64,000 nt of DNA from Diadema setosum (GCA_033980235.1 CM067067.1:34234560-34298559), one strand, 5' to 3'; counted from the first letter of the stretch, positions 12,301-26,858 are shown. The notes: generated by a model not told the origin, from the sequence alone. Numbers and translations are program-made.

Positions 12301-15300
12301 GTCAAAGAAAGATGAAGATTTTCATGCAGGATATCAAGAATAAAAATGACTAATGTCCAGTGCATTGTAACAAGAGACACATCAAGGGGGTATTGATGAT
12401 ACAATACTAAAATACATTTATATTGACTTAAAGTGCAATTTCATTCCATATTCACGTTGGTTTTAAAAAAATTAAAATCAGAGTAAAGTCAGATGAATAG
12501 GAAGATGGAGGTTTTATCAAAATCAACCCTAATATTTATCTAAAAGTTATGAAATTCTACGATGTCATATGAGAAGTGACAATGTCATCATCTCACATAC
12601 CACATATTTGCATGAGATTGTAACTAATATCACACATTTGTGAAATCATTTTCTAATCTGAAATTCCATAATGTTCTTATTTTGGGTATGATTTTGATGG
12701 AGATTCTGCTATATTTCCCAGTATTTGTTTGAGCTCACTCTATTCACCAAATTCAACCCAAAAAATGAAGTGATATTTAACCCATCACATTTAATAAACC
12801 TCATTTCTGCTGTTGGTGCCATATCTTTTGATGGTAAATATTACTGTGTATTTACAGTGTTACAAAATTCTCATTTGAGCCCTTCATTGTTTCAGTTGCA
12901 GGGTATTGAAAAGCCTCTAAACTGCTAAACAGTAAACTGTTAGCTGATACTCAAATTGGCAACACAATATAACAAGAGACCTGGGGGTCTCGCGCTCACC
13001 TGAGTATCGCAAGTTCACCTTCCATGCATTCTAGTAGACTCTTACCTGAGAACATTGGAAACTTGTCATGGGGGTAGCTTTGAGAGCTACCCCCATGGGG
13101 AATGGGGGATGAGTTGGGCCCCCCTGGGGGACCCCCAGATGGGGCATGGTGCCCATTTCATGGAATTGAGATTCTATCCCCCTAGGAATGCTACCTACCA
13201 AGTTTGGTGAAAATTCATCATGGGGTTCTCAAGAAAAAGATGAAAATTTACAATTTGGCCCCAATCTCTAGGCCCCCCTGGGGCCCTCTAGGTGGGGCAT
13301 GGTGCCCATATGATGGGAATGAGATTCTATCCCCTTAGGGATGCTACCTGCCAAGTTTGGTGAATATTCATCATGGCACTTTCAAGAAAAAGATGAAAAT
13401 GTACAATTTGGGCCCCATTAGGATCCCTCCCCACCCCCCTCCCCTGGGTCCCAAGGGGGGGGGGGGACCCCTGATTCTGCCATGAACAAACTTGAAACTA
13501 CAATCATTAATGTGCCAACTCAAAGTATTAAATTAGCCTTATCACTTCTGGTTCTAGAGAAGGAGATTTTTAAAGATTCCTTAATTTTGGAGAGTTTGGG
13601 CCCCTCTGGGGGGGGCCCCCAGGTGACGCATGGTGCCCATTTGAACAAATTGAGATTCTATCATCCTAGGGAAGCTGTTTGTACCTGCTAAGTTTGGTAA
13701 AAATCGGTCATGGGGTTCTCAAGAAGAAGATGAAAATGTAAAAAGTTTACGCACGACGCATGACCGACGACGGACGACGTACGACGCATGACGGATGCCG
13801 GACAAAGAGCGATGGCAATAGCTCACTTGAGCCAAAACCGTCTAACGGTTGATCACAGTGGCTAGTTATTTTCGTCAAATTTTCTATGTGCTTGTAAATA
13901 TCTGTAAATAAATTGTATTATAATGTAAATAGCACCAGTCTGCAAGAATCTTCAGTCTCTTGAAGGAGGCAGACTTAATCAGAAGAAGAAGAAGAAGAAG
14001 AGCCTTTGGCTCAGGCGTGCTAAAAACTGCATCTTTTTCTCAAATTGGCAACTCTTTGCCAATATCTTTTTATCTTGGGCAGTTTTGATGAAGTTCCAGC
14101 TGACCTTTCTTCAAATATCACATATGCAGGAGAATATAGAAGAGCCAATTTGATGATGAAGATCAAATGACAATTTCTAAAAAATAAATAAATAAATAAA
14201 TAAATAAATAAATATATTAGTTCATTAATTAATTAACAAATAAATAAATAAATAAATACATAAATAAATAAATAAACAAGCAAAAAAATAAATAAATAAA
14301 TAAATACATAAATAAATAAACAAATAAATAAATAAAATTTCAAGGATCTGATTGATTGACCAAAAGTCAGGCTGGCACTTGCACCATTCTTTACACCTAC
14401 CCATAGGAGAGACAGAGGTATATGGCCAGCAGGGCTAGGGTCACTCTGGTCAGTGGACTCCTAAAGAGCTTTATGGTTGCCTGGGCAATGGACTTTATAT
14501 TCGCCAAGACTCCACCCTTCTCAATGTCGTCTCTGAGGAGCCCCTTTCTCTCTGCATTGTTTGGAACCACATGTTGGACCTGAGATGTAAGAAAGACATC
14601 AGAGGAAATGCACTTTTCACGGTGAAATTATTTTCTATTTAATTTTTTTTGGCAGAACATAAATGAATATAGAAAATAAATACAAGGTGTATGAATACAA
14701 TATTATGCTGACTACAAAGCAGACATTACAACCTTTCTGACTGAAAAATAGGGATGATTTGGCTCAAAAGCAGGATTATGAGATTAAAGAGGAGTTCCCA
14801 TAGGAGTGTGTAGTAAGATTATCAAGGAAAAGATGAAACTCCTATTGAAACAATTAGACCTGGGAATGGTCAAACTTCAGATTCTTTCCTCTAAATTCAG
14901 AATGGTTGGGTGATTTGATAAAGTGTGAACAATATAAATTGATTTTCACGTGGTATCTCAGCACAGTCTATCAGAAGTATATCACATCCTCCAATAAAAT
15001 GGAGAGACCCTATTCCCCACGTTAACACTTGTGATGTGAAATGTTTTGCTCCATATCTGCTGACCTCTGCCCACTGGGATAATTGAATTATCTAAAAGAT
15101 AATATGCATTTTGAAGTTGGAAATACTCTTTCTCATTTGTTCTCTCCATCAGAATGAGTGTCAGACAAGTAAACAATGGCCACCAACTAGACAATTTGGT
15201 GAACCTTTTCTTTCTTTCCTGAATACGACCCTATTGATGTAGGGGTGGGGCATACTAGTACGTGTTCAAGGACAAATCCAATAAACTGTTTGCTCCATCA

Positions 15301-18300
15301 ACAATGGGCCAGGATTTGGGGGCAGGGTAAGTGTCCTTTCAAGCAAACCTTCCTCTTCTTGTGTACTATTATCTGCAAATAATTTTCTTGTATACCATCT
15401 TCTCACATACAATTCACAAAGAGTATTGGTAAAGCAGTACACAACCAAAATGGCAGCAGTCATGCATAAAGAATCATATCACAAAATGATAATGACCGAA
15501 ACTGCCCCTATGGAATTTTACATAGTTAGAATGCTGTCATCTGTATCATCTGTCCTCCTAATCTGCCCCCGCCCCCCTCCACCCATACACACATGCTAAA
15601 TATTGACCAATTTCCCAATATAGAAGCCTCTTGTTTATGTCATCTGCTTCCAGCTGCACGGCCCCTCGCCTTAGCAGAGCACATGCTTTAGAGTGCATAT
15701 GCAAACCTCAAATATGCTAGCTTGAACTCCCAAGTTCATGGACCCTATATGCAAAAACATAAAAAAATCATTCAAAAATCCATAAAACTCAAGGATCATT
15801 ACCAAAATTTAAACATCTGTTCATTGTGTCATTATCAACTTTTCCTGCAAGTTTCATCCAAATGATTCTGTTCTCAACTTTTTGAGTTATTTTGCACACA
15901 GAAAAACAAACAAACAAACAAACTAACTAACAGACAAACAAATCATCGTCGATGAAAACCTAACCTCCTTCCTTGGCAGAGGTAATAATGCAAACAATGA
16001 CTCTTTCCTAGCACAGCTGCCCAAATTTACACTTCAAAATCAAGGAGATTCCAACCAGTAATTAGGAAAATAATTGTGCCTTACATGCATCTAAGTAGGC
16101 AAAAAAGACCCCAAAATCAGATAAAGTTATATAAACATTCTCTTGCCCGGACATGAAGAAAATAGTTTAAGGAATATGAAACACAAATACATCAGTGGAT
16201 TGAGTGAATGTAGAAATGTTGGTAGAAAACATCAGTGAAATTTGGAGGAAATCGGACAATCCAATCAAAAGTTATGAACTTCTTTTAGTTGTGATACTGC
16301 CATCGCTGAACAAAGTGACCATAGCAATTCATGATTTCACAATCAGATGATAAAAACTAAATATACAGGGAATTCAACATATCTTTATTTTCGGAGTATA
16401 AGGGAAGAGCACTTGACTTACCTCTTTCAGAAGGCATTTGGAATAACACTTCTCAACATATGTCAGTAACAAGTAGACAGAGTGTGTACTTTTCATTAAA
16501 GAAAAAAATGAATGTATGTGGAATTCTCGTTAAATTTTCTTTAAATCATTGTCCACCTTTAACAGCACAAACTGTTGTAGTCTTCTTATTCAGCAAAAAG
16601 CAATACTGAAACTTTGAAAATCTATCATCTCTGAACATATTGTCTGATTTTTCTCAGACTTCACCGATGTGTCCTACTAATATTTCTGCATTTCTCAGTG
16701 AAAATATATATTTGGGTTCAGGGAGACTTTGATAGTTCTTCCCTAGCAACCCTGGTGCTTCCCTCAATGATCACAAGAGTCCTCTTTTCTACACATCGAA
16801 CATCTCATCTCGAAATCATACTCACTGGATAGTCCTCCGGTGACACTCCCCTGTTATTCCAGCAGTAAATCTTCCTCAATACCTCCAGTACCTTCTTATT
16901 CTCCCCTTTCTGTCAAGTAAACCAGTAAAATAAAGTAAACTTTGAAAATCAAGTGTGAATCTTAGCAAATACTGTACACACCATATATTTAGTGAGTCTA
17001 TAATTTTCAGAGACTCCAACCCAAAGCACCTTCTGATCTGGAGATTCTCCCGCCTGAAACCCCTAGCAAACGGGAGACTCCAACTTGATGTGTGCGAAGT
17101 TCCTAGGGTTCTAGATGCTCTCTGGTGCTATCTAAGGCTTATTTTTTCAACATATGATAGAAATAAGTGAGAAATCCTTTCCAACGGGAGACAAAGAGCC
17201 AGGGCGGGAGAAATTAAATCTCAAGCGGGAGAACGGGAGATTTTGCAAAATGGATTTTCGGCGGGAGATCTCCCGTCAAAAACGGGAGAGTTGGAGTCTC
17301 TGAATTTTTCACTAATCGGGAATTTCCAACAAGTTTGCAAGTGATAAATTGATTCGCAATTAATATGGTGTAGTACTAGTACATCATTATCACACACATT
17401 ACTCATATACAATGTATTCAAACTAGTACAGTTGTACATGTCAACGTGCACATCACATTCACATCAGGATCAGAGCTAATATTTTTCACATGTTCTTAAA
17501 TTTGTGAATAGCAACCAACTTGCAAAATTCACAAATATACTGGGTGCTACAAAAAACATTTCCCACTTTTGATCCTTAAAGGGGATGGCTAGTAACCGAT
17601 CAGTGGGAATCAGTGGGAATGCTGAGGGATGATTGTTCCAATCCTTGTGGGATTCATTTAAGGGTACATTATATATCTACTGTTGTGTGAAATTTATTTG
17701 CTTCAGAACGGTCTCATATTCAAGTTATGTACAAATTAATGCCCCGTCACTGACCAGGCACGCTAACCTGGAAACATTAAACTGCACATTACTTGAATAT
17801 GAGACCATTCTGAAGCAAATAATTTTCACACAACAATAAATAATGTACTCTTAAATGAATCCCACAAGGATTGGAACAATCATCCTCCATCATTCCCACT
17901 GATTCTCACTGATCAGTTACTAGCCATCCCCTTTAATAGTTCAAAAACTATACATCAGATACTGCCATTGATATGAGTAATGGCTGAATAGTGTGCAATT
18001 TAGTTAGGGGTGATTCAAATACGAGAACATGAATCTGTTTCATCAAATCCATTAGTTGATTAGTTTTAAAGTTAAGTTCCAGATTTTGGTCAAATTTTAA
18101 CCCGCTGTACAAAATTGAACTTTACATAGGAACCAATGATATGTATGTGAGCGTGTGCTTACAATGACCCTGAACAAAAGACATGAATACCACGAATACC
18201 ACCTTTTCAGAGCTCTGCTGACTAGGTGTCTGGTCTCTTGCTCCAAGGCACATGAATGCTTTTATCAATAATTCATGATGGATTGCCCTGGGCACTGCTA

Positions 18301-21300
18301 GTCTTAATTCATGTCAAAGGGTAAAATGCACGCACATGAAAAAAGTAAGCACCTGTTTTCATGTGCTCACACACACTACACTTCAGGATTGATAAAGACT
18401 AGCCATGATAGTGGAATTTTTCATTAATATGAAATAGGGCATCAAACCCTGGCCATTGTTCAGGACCACTGTCTGAGCATTAACCACCCACTCCCATACA
18501 CACCAATTGACCCCTGTGCAAAATTAAAGTTTTGTACAGAGGGCTGAAAATAGAGGAAAATCTGAAACCTAACTTAAAACTAAATCTTGAATTCTATGAA
18601 AATGATCGCTACTTTCATTTCTAAATTACCTCCGACGAAATTGCACACTATTCAGCTATTGCTCATATCAATGTCAGTGTTATGTGATACATAGTTTTTG
18701 AACTATTAAGGATAAAAAGTGGAAAATGTTTTTGTAACACCTCATAGAAACCCCATATGGTGTATGTATGTTGGGGTTCCTTCAGAGTAATATCACAGAT
18801 TCATAAAAGTTGATTGCTAGGTGTCTCCTGGAATGTGGCGCATAAATCATTCAAGGCTAAGTCACCTTATCTCATTGTTTAATAACACTAGAATGATTTG
18901 GGACTTAACTAGTTGTATTCTTTATATCCTGTGAGGAAGTAGCTCCTTGAAGATTGAGTCAGCATACAGAGCAATGTCAGTTTATGTTCACTGTTCTAAT
19001 CTATGCAATACTTGCCTAAATCACAAGAAAAAACTTTTAGGCAGCCTCTGTCAATTCCTGAACCTCTTTTACACTGAATTGAATCTAATACAATGGTATA
19101 GATTTTGCAACTTACAGCAATAAACTTCATCAACAAGCACATCTTTAGTTAGGAAAGCAATACAGTGAAGGAAAGTAGCGTCCCTATATGAAGCTCACAG
19201 AAATAAAAGCCAACTAATTACCTCGAGTAGGTACATTGGACTCTTTGGTAAAAACAGGAAGGTCACCATTGAGGTCGCGGCAGGGATGCAACAGAGAGCC
19301 ACAAAGATCCGCCAGCTCTCGTAGCTGAAGCCGTGAGGGTTATGGTAGCCCAGGTGCTCCCTGGGTATGACAGCCCAGGCGAGGGCAGCAGTCAGGATGT
19401 TGCCCAGCATCCAGAAGGTGGAGAGAGCGCTCACCATAGCGCCCCGGTTCTTGTCCATCTGAAACTCGCTGAAGTAGGTGAAGATAACGGGCATGGAACC
19501 TCCGACACTGGGAAAGTTACAGACCAAGGTTAAGTGAATTATATAAACATCATGATACATAATAGTATTGCAATCTAAAACTTGTGCTCATAAGTTTATC
19601 AACATGACCGCAAGCTTGTTACAAGCTAGTGCACGCTTGCTCAAGTTCCAGTTTTTGTAAGGGTATAGTGATACAATGGATGATTACTTTCATTGAATTA
19701 TGATGAGGTAGATGATGATAATGATGTTGATAGTGATGATGATGTTGATGTTAATGGTGATAATGATGATAATGATATTAATCTTGTTGTTGATGATGAT
19801 CAGATATTAATGTTGTTGACGATGTTGATGATGATTTTAGTAGTGGTGATGATGATGAAGATGATGTTAAGGATAATGATACTGATTATGGCAATAAAGA
19901 ATACAGCAAAAGCGAAAAGATAAAATTTTATAAGACGGTAATGATCAGATATTAATGTTGCTGACGATGTTGATGATGATTTTGGTAGTGGTGATGATGA
20001 TGAAGATGATGTTGAGGATAATGATACTGATAATGGAAAGAATACAGCAAAAGCGAAAAGATAAAATTTTATAAGACAGAAATGTATATTCATATCCACA
20101 TTACTGGGTATTTTTGCAATCATTCTTATCATCACATAAGTAGTAGGAGTGGTAGTTACTTGTCATTTCTATCATTGTCATCCATCTAGTTTTCTTTCGA
20201 CAATTCAACATGATGACATCTTTGTGATAATCCTTGACCTCCTTTAACATTCTTGCAATGTCAACATCTAATCGCTCAAGGAAGTACCTTAGTATATTTC
20301 ACAATACATTTGCTATGGGTTCAGAAATATTGAAGGTGTATCTATGGAGATAAAATTGTGAAGTACAAGATGATATAAATCAGGAAAAGAAATAAATACA
20401 TATTCATATAATGCTGTCAACATATGCACAACCTTCCAAGGGAAAATGTAGGTGATGACATAAGGAATTGAGGAGCTAAATGTTTAATCTACAGAGTGCT
20501 GTTTCTCACACTTACCGGTATATCAAGTTTACTACAAATTTCCATTTGCTAAGCTAAAAACAAACACACCAAAGAAAATATAAAGGGAATTCCACAAAAA
20601 TTCACTTTTCTAGCATAATGAACGAGCACTTGACAAACCGCTTTAAGAAAGCAGGAGGAATAATTGCTACCCTTAACATACGTCAGTATCACGTTGATGG
20701 GATGTGCAATTTTCATTAAAAAATGAATTTTTTACAAATTCCCTTTATATTTTCTTTATATTGTCATTCACGCATACGTCATAACCTCTAGTAGTCTCCT
20801 CATCCAGCGGTTCCAACACCAAAACTTTAAAAATTCATAACTTTTGCATCGATTGTCCGATTTTCCTCAAACTTTCACTGATGTGTTCTACTAATATCAC
20901 CTGCTTTCACTCAATCCACATTTCTCTCTGGATATTGGTTTAAATTCCTTTAAAGCTGATTTTCTTAAAGATCCTCACCCAAGTCCACTCATGAATCGCA
21001 TGGCCAGGAAGAGCCAGAAATTTTGGCAGAGACTTGAGAGGAGGCCAAAGATGGCATTGCATCCCAGGGAAACCACCAGGGTCTGTCGCCTCCCCTGGAC
21101 GTCGGCCAGCGAACCCCAGACAAACCCTCCCACCAGCATTCCTGCACAAAGGAGAAGATAAAATCAAGTCAAATGCCTGGGATACAAGTCCAAAATGTTC
21201 AATACAAGCATATATTATATCTATATATTTTTAACCATTTCATATATTTACCAGTTTATCTCTTTAACAAACAATGCAGATATAAGTTTTTCTCTGTATG

Positions 21301-24300
21301 AATTTGATTCACCATCTCCACACGTTCTCTCATAAATATAGTATTTTTGTATCTGATGGCAGATTCACATACAGTGGGTTGCTAGTCTCCTTTTTCCAGC
21401 CCCTTTAACCCTGTGCATACCACATCACTTTCCTGTCTATAGGTTTGTATGTGAGATTTGTGCACATTTGATTCATTGGCACATAAAGGGTTAAAGCCAA
21501 AACATAGTTCTCATACGCCTGTCAAAGTTGTCAAATTCTGCTCCCAAATGTGAACGTATGCCTAGGAAATGTGCGGAATAACGCTGTAATAACAAGATAT
21601 TCGATGGGTAACGACGAAAATGCGAAATATTAAGCAAAAAAGTTCAGTCTCAGAACTTACCCGAACAGGGTCAGGCTAAACTCGGACTCGGGGATAACTC
21701 GGCCTCGCTTTGCTTGACGGCAGGATGAGTTGTATTGGTTGTCCCTCTGGATTGTACAGTGTTGTACTATGGGAGCGGCCTGTATAAACTACATTGTAGC
21801 GCTTCGCGTTCTGGCTGCTTACTCGCAGTAATGGTCCGAGTTGTTACAACGCGCGCATCAAAAACCTCTTAGGCGCGCATGCAAACTTAGTGTACGCCTA
21901 TCAAGCACCTCTAAAAACAATCAAACACGCTTGATAAACAACAACAAAAACTTCAAAGACCGCGCGTCTCAGCAACTGAGGTGATGTGCGTATAGGCTTG
22001 AGGCCGCGCGCTGTCCATTTGTTTTGTACAGGATTAGCACGCACTTTCCTGTCTGTTCAGTTAGGCCTCGTTTGGTATCATACAGTATATGGCAATCACG
22101 AACTGCGTGTAAATTGTCTGAAATAGGGTCGAGTTTTCCCTGAGACCGAGTTAGTCTGGAGCCTTCTGGAATAAAAGTCGGTTTTCCAACTTTTATTATT
22201 TTTCTCAAAATACTCCAGAACGACTCATCATTCCGGCAAACCGCGTCAGCCAGGTAAGTTTCTCTGTAGACTCTTTCGATATATTGCAAATATGAAATGG
22301 TGCCAGACAAGTTCTCAAGCCCTTACCAGAACTTTCTTTTCACTTTAATCCTTAAATCCTCCTCCTCCTCCACCATTCCCCCTTCCCTAATTCCGCAACC
22401 CCCTTCTCTCCCGCCAACCTCGCCTCCCCTTCTCTCCTTCTTCTCCTTCTCCTCCCCTTCCTCTCCCCATTCCCTCCCTCCTCTCATTTTTCTTCTTTTT
22501 AGTCTTTCTTTAACTCATCCCTCCCCAATCCTCCCTCTTTCCCCTCATCCATCCTTCCTCCCTTCACCCTTCCCCACCCTCAATCATCTTTCTGTCCTCT
22601 CCTCCTCCCCCCCCCCCACCCCCATCTTCCCAGTCAGCATTGCAACATTTTGAGGGCTGAAAAGGTGACTGTATTTTTGTTGGAAAACAGTATTTTTACC
22701 ACTCCTGCAATAGACCATGTGTAGTAATACAATTTGGGGAAAACAGTATCTTCCATGAAACCTGCACTATTCTTGGCACAAAAAAAAAAAAAAACACCCC
22801 ACAAGCAAACAAACAAAATACTGCCAAAAAAAAGCAACAGTTAGCATTTCTGCTACCCCCTTCTCCCTCTTTCCCCTATTCACCATGCCTCCATTCCCTC
22901 TCTCTCCCCTCCCCTCCCCCCTTCCCCAACTCCATGTTCCTCTCCCCCTCCTCCTCCTCCCCCCCCCCCCCCCCATCTCTCCCTCTACTGTCCTTACCAA
23001 CGAAGACCACAGATGTCAGGAGGCCTTTCTCAAAGGAGGTGATACCCATGGTCTTAGAGGCCTCCTTCCCCGACTCCATGTTCCTCCTCCCCTCCCCATT
23101 TCTCCCCCCTACACTGGCCTTACCAACGAAAACTACCGATGTAAGGAGGCCTTTCTCAAAGGAGGTGATACCCATGGTCTTGGAGGCCTGTGGGAGGAGG
23201 AAGGATACGCTGAGGATTTCTGCGCTGTCACTGATGTTGGCCCAGCCACACACAATCAGCAGTACTGCATGAAAACGTCCACAACCTAGAGAACAAAACG
23301 TTGAGCAATTCATGAGACAGTGTCTGTGCAAAACTCATCACACACACACACAAACACACACACACTTTTTAATAATTTTTTTTTATTAGAATTTTGTTTA
23401 ATAACTATCGTTTTCAAACTGAAACAAATACAAACAATGATTTCGTGTAGATTCATACAAACAAATAAAAAGACAAACAAAAGTCTACAAATATGTATTC
23501 AACAGTATTACAATACAAAAGTAGGAATAGTATTATTATTACAAAATTCACCTTGATCAAGTTGATCGAACTCAAAATTATAATCTTCTGCTTAATTGCA
23601 CATTATAGACATTCCTAAACAGCATGATCATGAAAGCCTGCAGTAAACTAATGTCTCATAAAACATAACCCAATTGATCAAACACACACAAAAAAAAAAA
23701 TCATCACACACACACATGCACACACACAATCTTGTATCTCAGTCTACTAATTATCAGAGCAAAAAAAACCAAACAAACCAAAAACAAGTCTCTTGTTTAA
23801 AACAACTTCAGAAAGAAATTTCATGCAAACCACTGTGCAAACACCATGCTGCACAATCTTATTCATCAACTTCCATATAGAAAATTTACCACTTGGGGGA
23901 AATTTCAAACATAAAGCTGTCACAGGTGACAGATGAGTACTAAACTGTGGGTAGCCTGCCATTTGAGTCCGTGGCACAACAATAAATATACTTTGGTAAT
24001 ATCATGTCCTACAAATCTCAGTCTTGTCATCAAAGGTTTTAAGATCTCAAATGGCACATGCGTTTTTCCCTTGACATATTACTAGTAATTAAAGCTTAAA
24101 GGGATGGTACAGTTTTGGCTAAGATGGGGCTTCAGGTTTCCAACTTTTTTTGTGAGATAATGAGAAACCTCTCATGAAATAGTGCAGAGCATACAATTCT
24201 AAGAGGAAATCAAAGTTTATTTGATGAAAATTGGTTTTGAAATGGCTGAGATATCCAGAAACAAAGTGGTCCTAATAAAAGGTGGGACCCATCTTTTGTT

Positions 24301-26827
24301 AGGAGCACTATGTTTTAGTGTGTTTATTGACATCTCAGCCATTTCAAAACCAATTTTCCTCAAACAAACTTTGAATACCTCCTAGAATATTGTATGCTCT
24401 TCAATATTTCACAAGTGGTTTCTAATTATCTCACAAAAAGCTAATATTTGAATCCCCCATCTCAATCAAAACTATACCATCCCTTTAAAATTAAGAACTT
24501 AATACAACTAATCATATCTTGTATGGTAATGATATGAGGAAATTAGCCATTGCCAATCAGGAGTAACACTTAGAAAATGGTAGTAGATCATCGTATCTGT
24601 CCTTAATACTGTAAAATGCTACATACCAAGTGCATTCACAGCTTCACTGTAGGAGTGCTCTTTTGTGTTTGTGCTTCCTGTGAAGGGAGATAAAGAAAAG
24701 AAACAAAGAAATCATGTCAAGCACTCAAAACAATGAACGAAAACAATTTACAGTATGATCATGCAGACGTCTTTTGACTACTGTATACTAAAGTATTATA
24801 TGACCCGCCACAACAAAAGGATTTGAAAGGCCACTGACGGCTGAGCCGAGAAAATCGAGTTTGAAGTCAGATCATCAAAATCAGTCACAACTATGGAATT
24901 TCTGTTTTTAGCATAATTTTGTAGTGTATATTTTGTATATCATCTGCTGAAATTTTGAAGCTAAATGATCAAAGAAAAGGCTAGAAATCAGCATTTTTCT
25001 TGGCCATGATTTGCCGACTTTCAACGGAACAGAAACGTGTCCGAAGAATTGGATCTAAGGCCACAGATAGACTCAAGTGAGTGATTTTATTGGTCAATGT
25101 GTGGCATCCTGGGTACTGATAGGTCATGCGCAAACCGCTGGCGCTAAGCTTAAAGGGGAAGGCTAGTAACTGATCAGTGGGAATCAGTGGAAATGCTGGG
25201 AGATGATTGTTCCAATCCTTATGGGATTCATTCAAGAGTTCATTATATATCTATTGTTGTGTGAAAATGATTTGCTACAGAACGGTCTCATATTCAAGTA
25301 ATGTGCAGATTAATGCTCCGTCACTGACCAGGGACGCTAACCTGGAAGCATTAAACTGCACATTACTTAAATATGAGATCGTTCTGAAGCAAATCATTTT
25401 CACACAACAATAGATATACAATGAACTCTTGAATGAATCCCATAAGGATTGGAACAATAATCTCCCAGCATTTCCACTGATTCCCACTGATTAGTTACTA
25501 GCCTTCCCCTTTAAATGAACGTCACGGAGATTGCTAGGACCATTCCTTCTATTGTCATGAGGTGAAAACTGTCTTACCTCCCCTTGATCATGATTATGTC
25601 GGAAGGAAAACTTTGAAGGCAGTTTTCACGAAACGCTGATTTCCTAGACCACTTGACATGCTCTCAGAAAATCATTGAAATCTCGGCAACCAAGTACTTT
25701 TATGAGTCGTGTTATGAATGAAATTAAAGTGGAAGAGTAAGGGAATAATGTGATGCTATTTTCAGAAAATCAGCCTTCCCCACTTTTCGGATACTTTTGA
25801 TGTAGCGGGTCACATATTACCAGGTATGTTCAAGATGATTTGTGTTTTCATGCTCAACTAAGCATGAGGAATTTACAAATTAACCTCAAGTTTTTGTTAA
25901 ACACAAAAATAAAGACAAAAAAAAAGAAACCCAACAAATCAAAAATATCATCTGCATCAGCACCAGAAAAAGCTGAGGGGAATAACAGTAACATGTGCAC
26001 CCTGGCAGCTTTAAAGGAATGGCGTAATTTTGGTTGAGATGAGGATTCAGGTTTACATGCTTCTGAGATAATCAGATGCCACTCACATGAAATATCAAAA
26101 TTAAAAATATTCATCTAATAAACTTTAAATTCCTCTCTAATAGAATTGTATGTTTTTTGATATTTCATATAAGTGGTTCCTAATCATCTCATAAAAACAC
26201 CGTAAAAACAAAGAGGCCCTATTAAAAGGTTGGTCTCATCTTTTATTAGGACCACCTTGTTTTACTTCGTTTCTGGATATCTCAGTCATTTCAAAACTGA
26301 TTTTCATCAAATTAACTTTGAATTCCTCTTAAAATTATATGCTCTTTACTATTTCATATAAATGGTTTCTAATTATCTTGCAAAAAGTTAAAATCTGAAT
26401 CCCCACCCAAACCAAAACTCTACCTTCCCTTTTATTCAGAGGAGCATGTTATTTTGGTACCATATATGCAGTCGCGTAGGAGAAATTCAAGAACACCAAA
26501 AAAAGTTTACAGGGATGGGTTGCATCAGCACTTTATCAACACTTGCATGATACCTTCAGAATCTTATTGACCCTTGTGCCAATTTGCACTTTATAGCAGA
26601 CTTTGCAGTCAATTGTAAGGCTAAAATTATATTTGAAATGCATCTACTAAGCGTATCCTTGGTCACAGACCTCCAATCAATTGCAATGTTTCAGGATTAC
26701 AGGACCCTCTTTTGGAAAATTTCTCAGCAGGCATACTTTTTTTTGGCTAGAATGAAAGCCTGTTTCCACTGAGTCTGCTTGGATTTATGCAGCCTTCAGA
26801 CAACCTTAAAGGCATAATTTACCATTT

Positions 26828-26858
<31 letters not shown>

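Noticed and set aside
22885..23289. Long proline-rich plus-strand frames opposite exon 4
   Set aside because: They are antisense shadows of the exon 4 tail duplication and the pyrimidine tract.
25207..25487. Overlapping frames on both strands, with similar proteins repeated at 17633 and 62117
   Set aside because: They come from the inverse arms of family A foldback MITEs.
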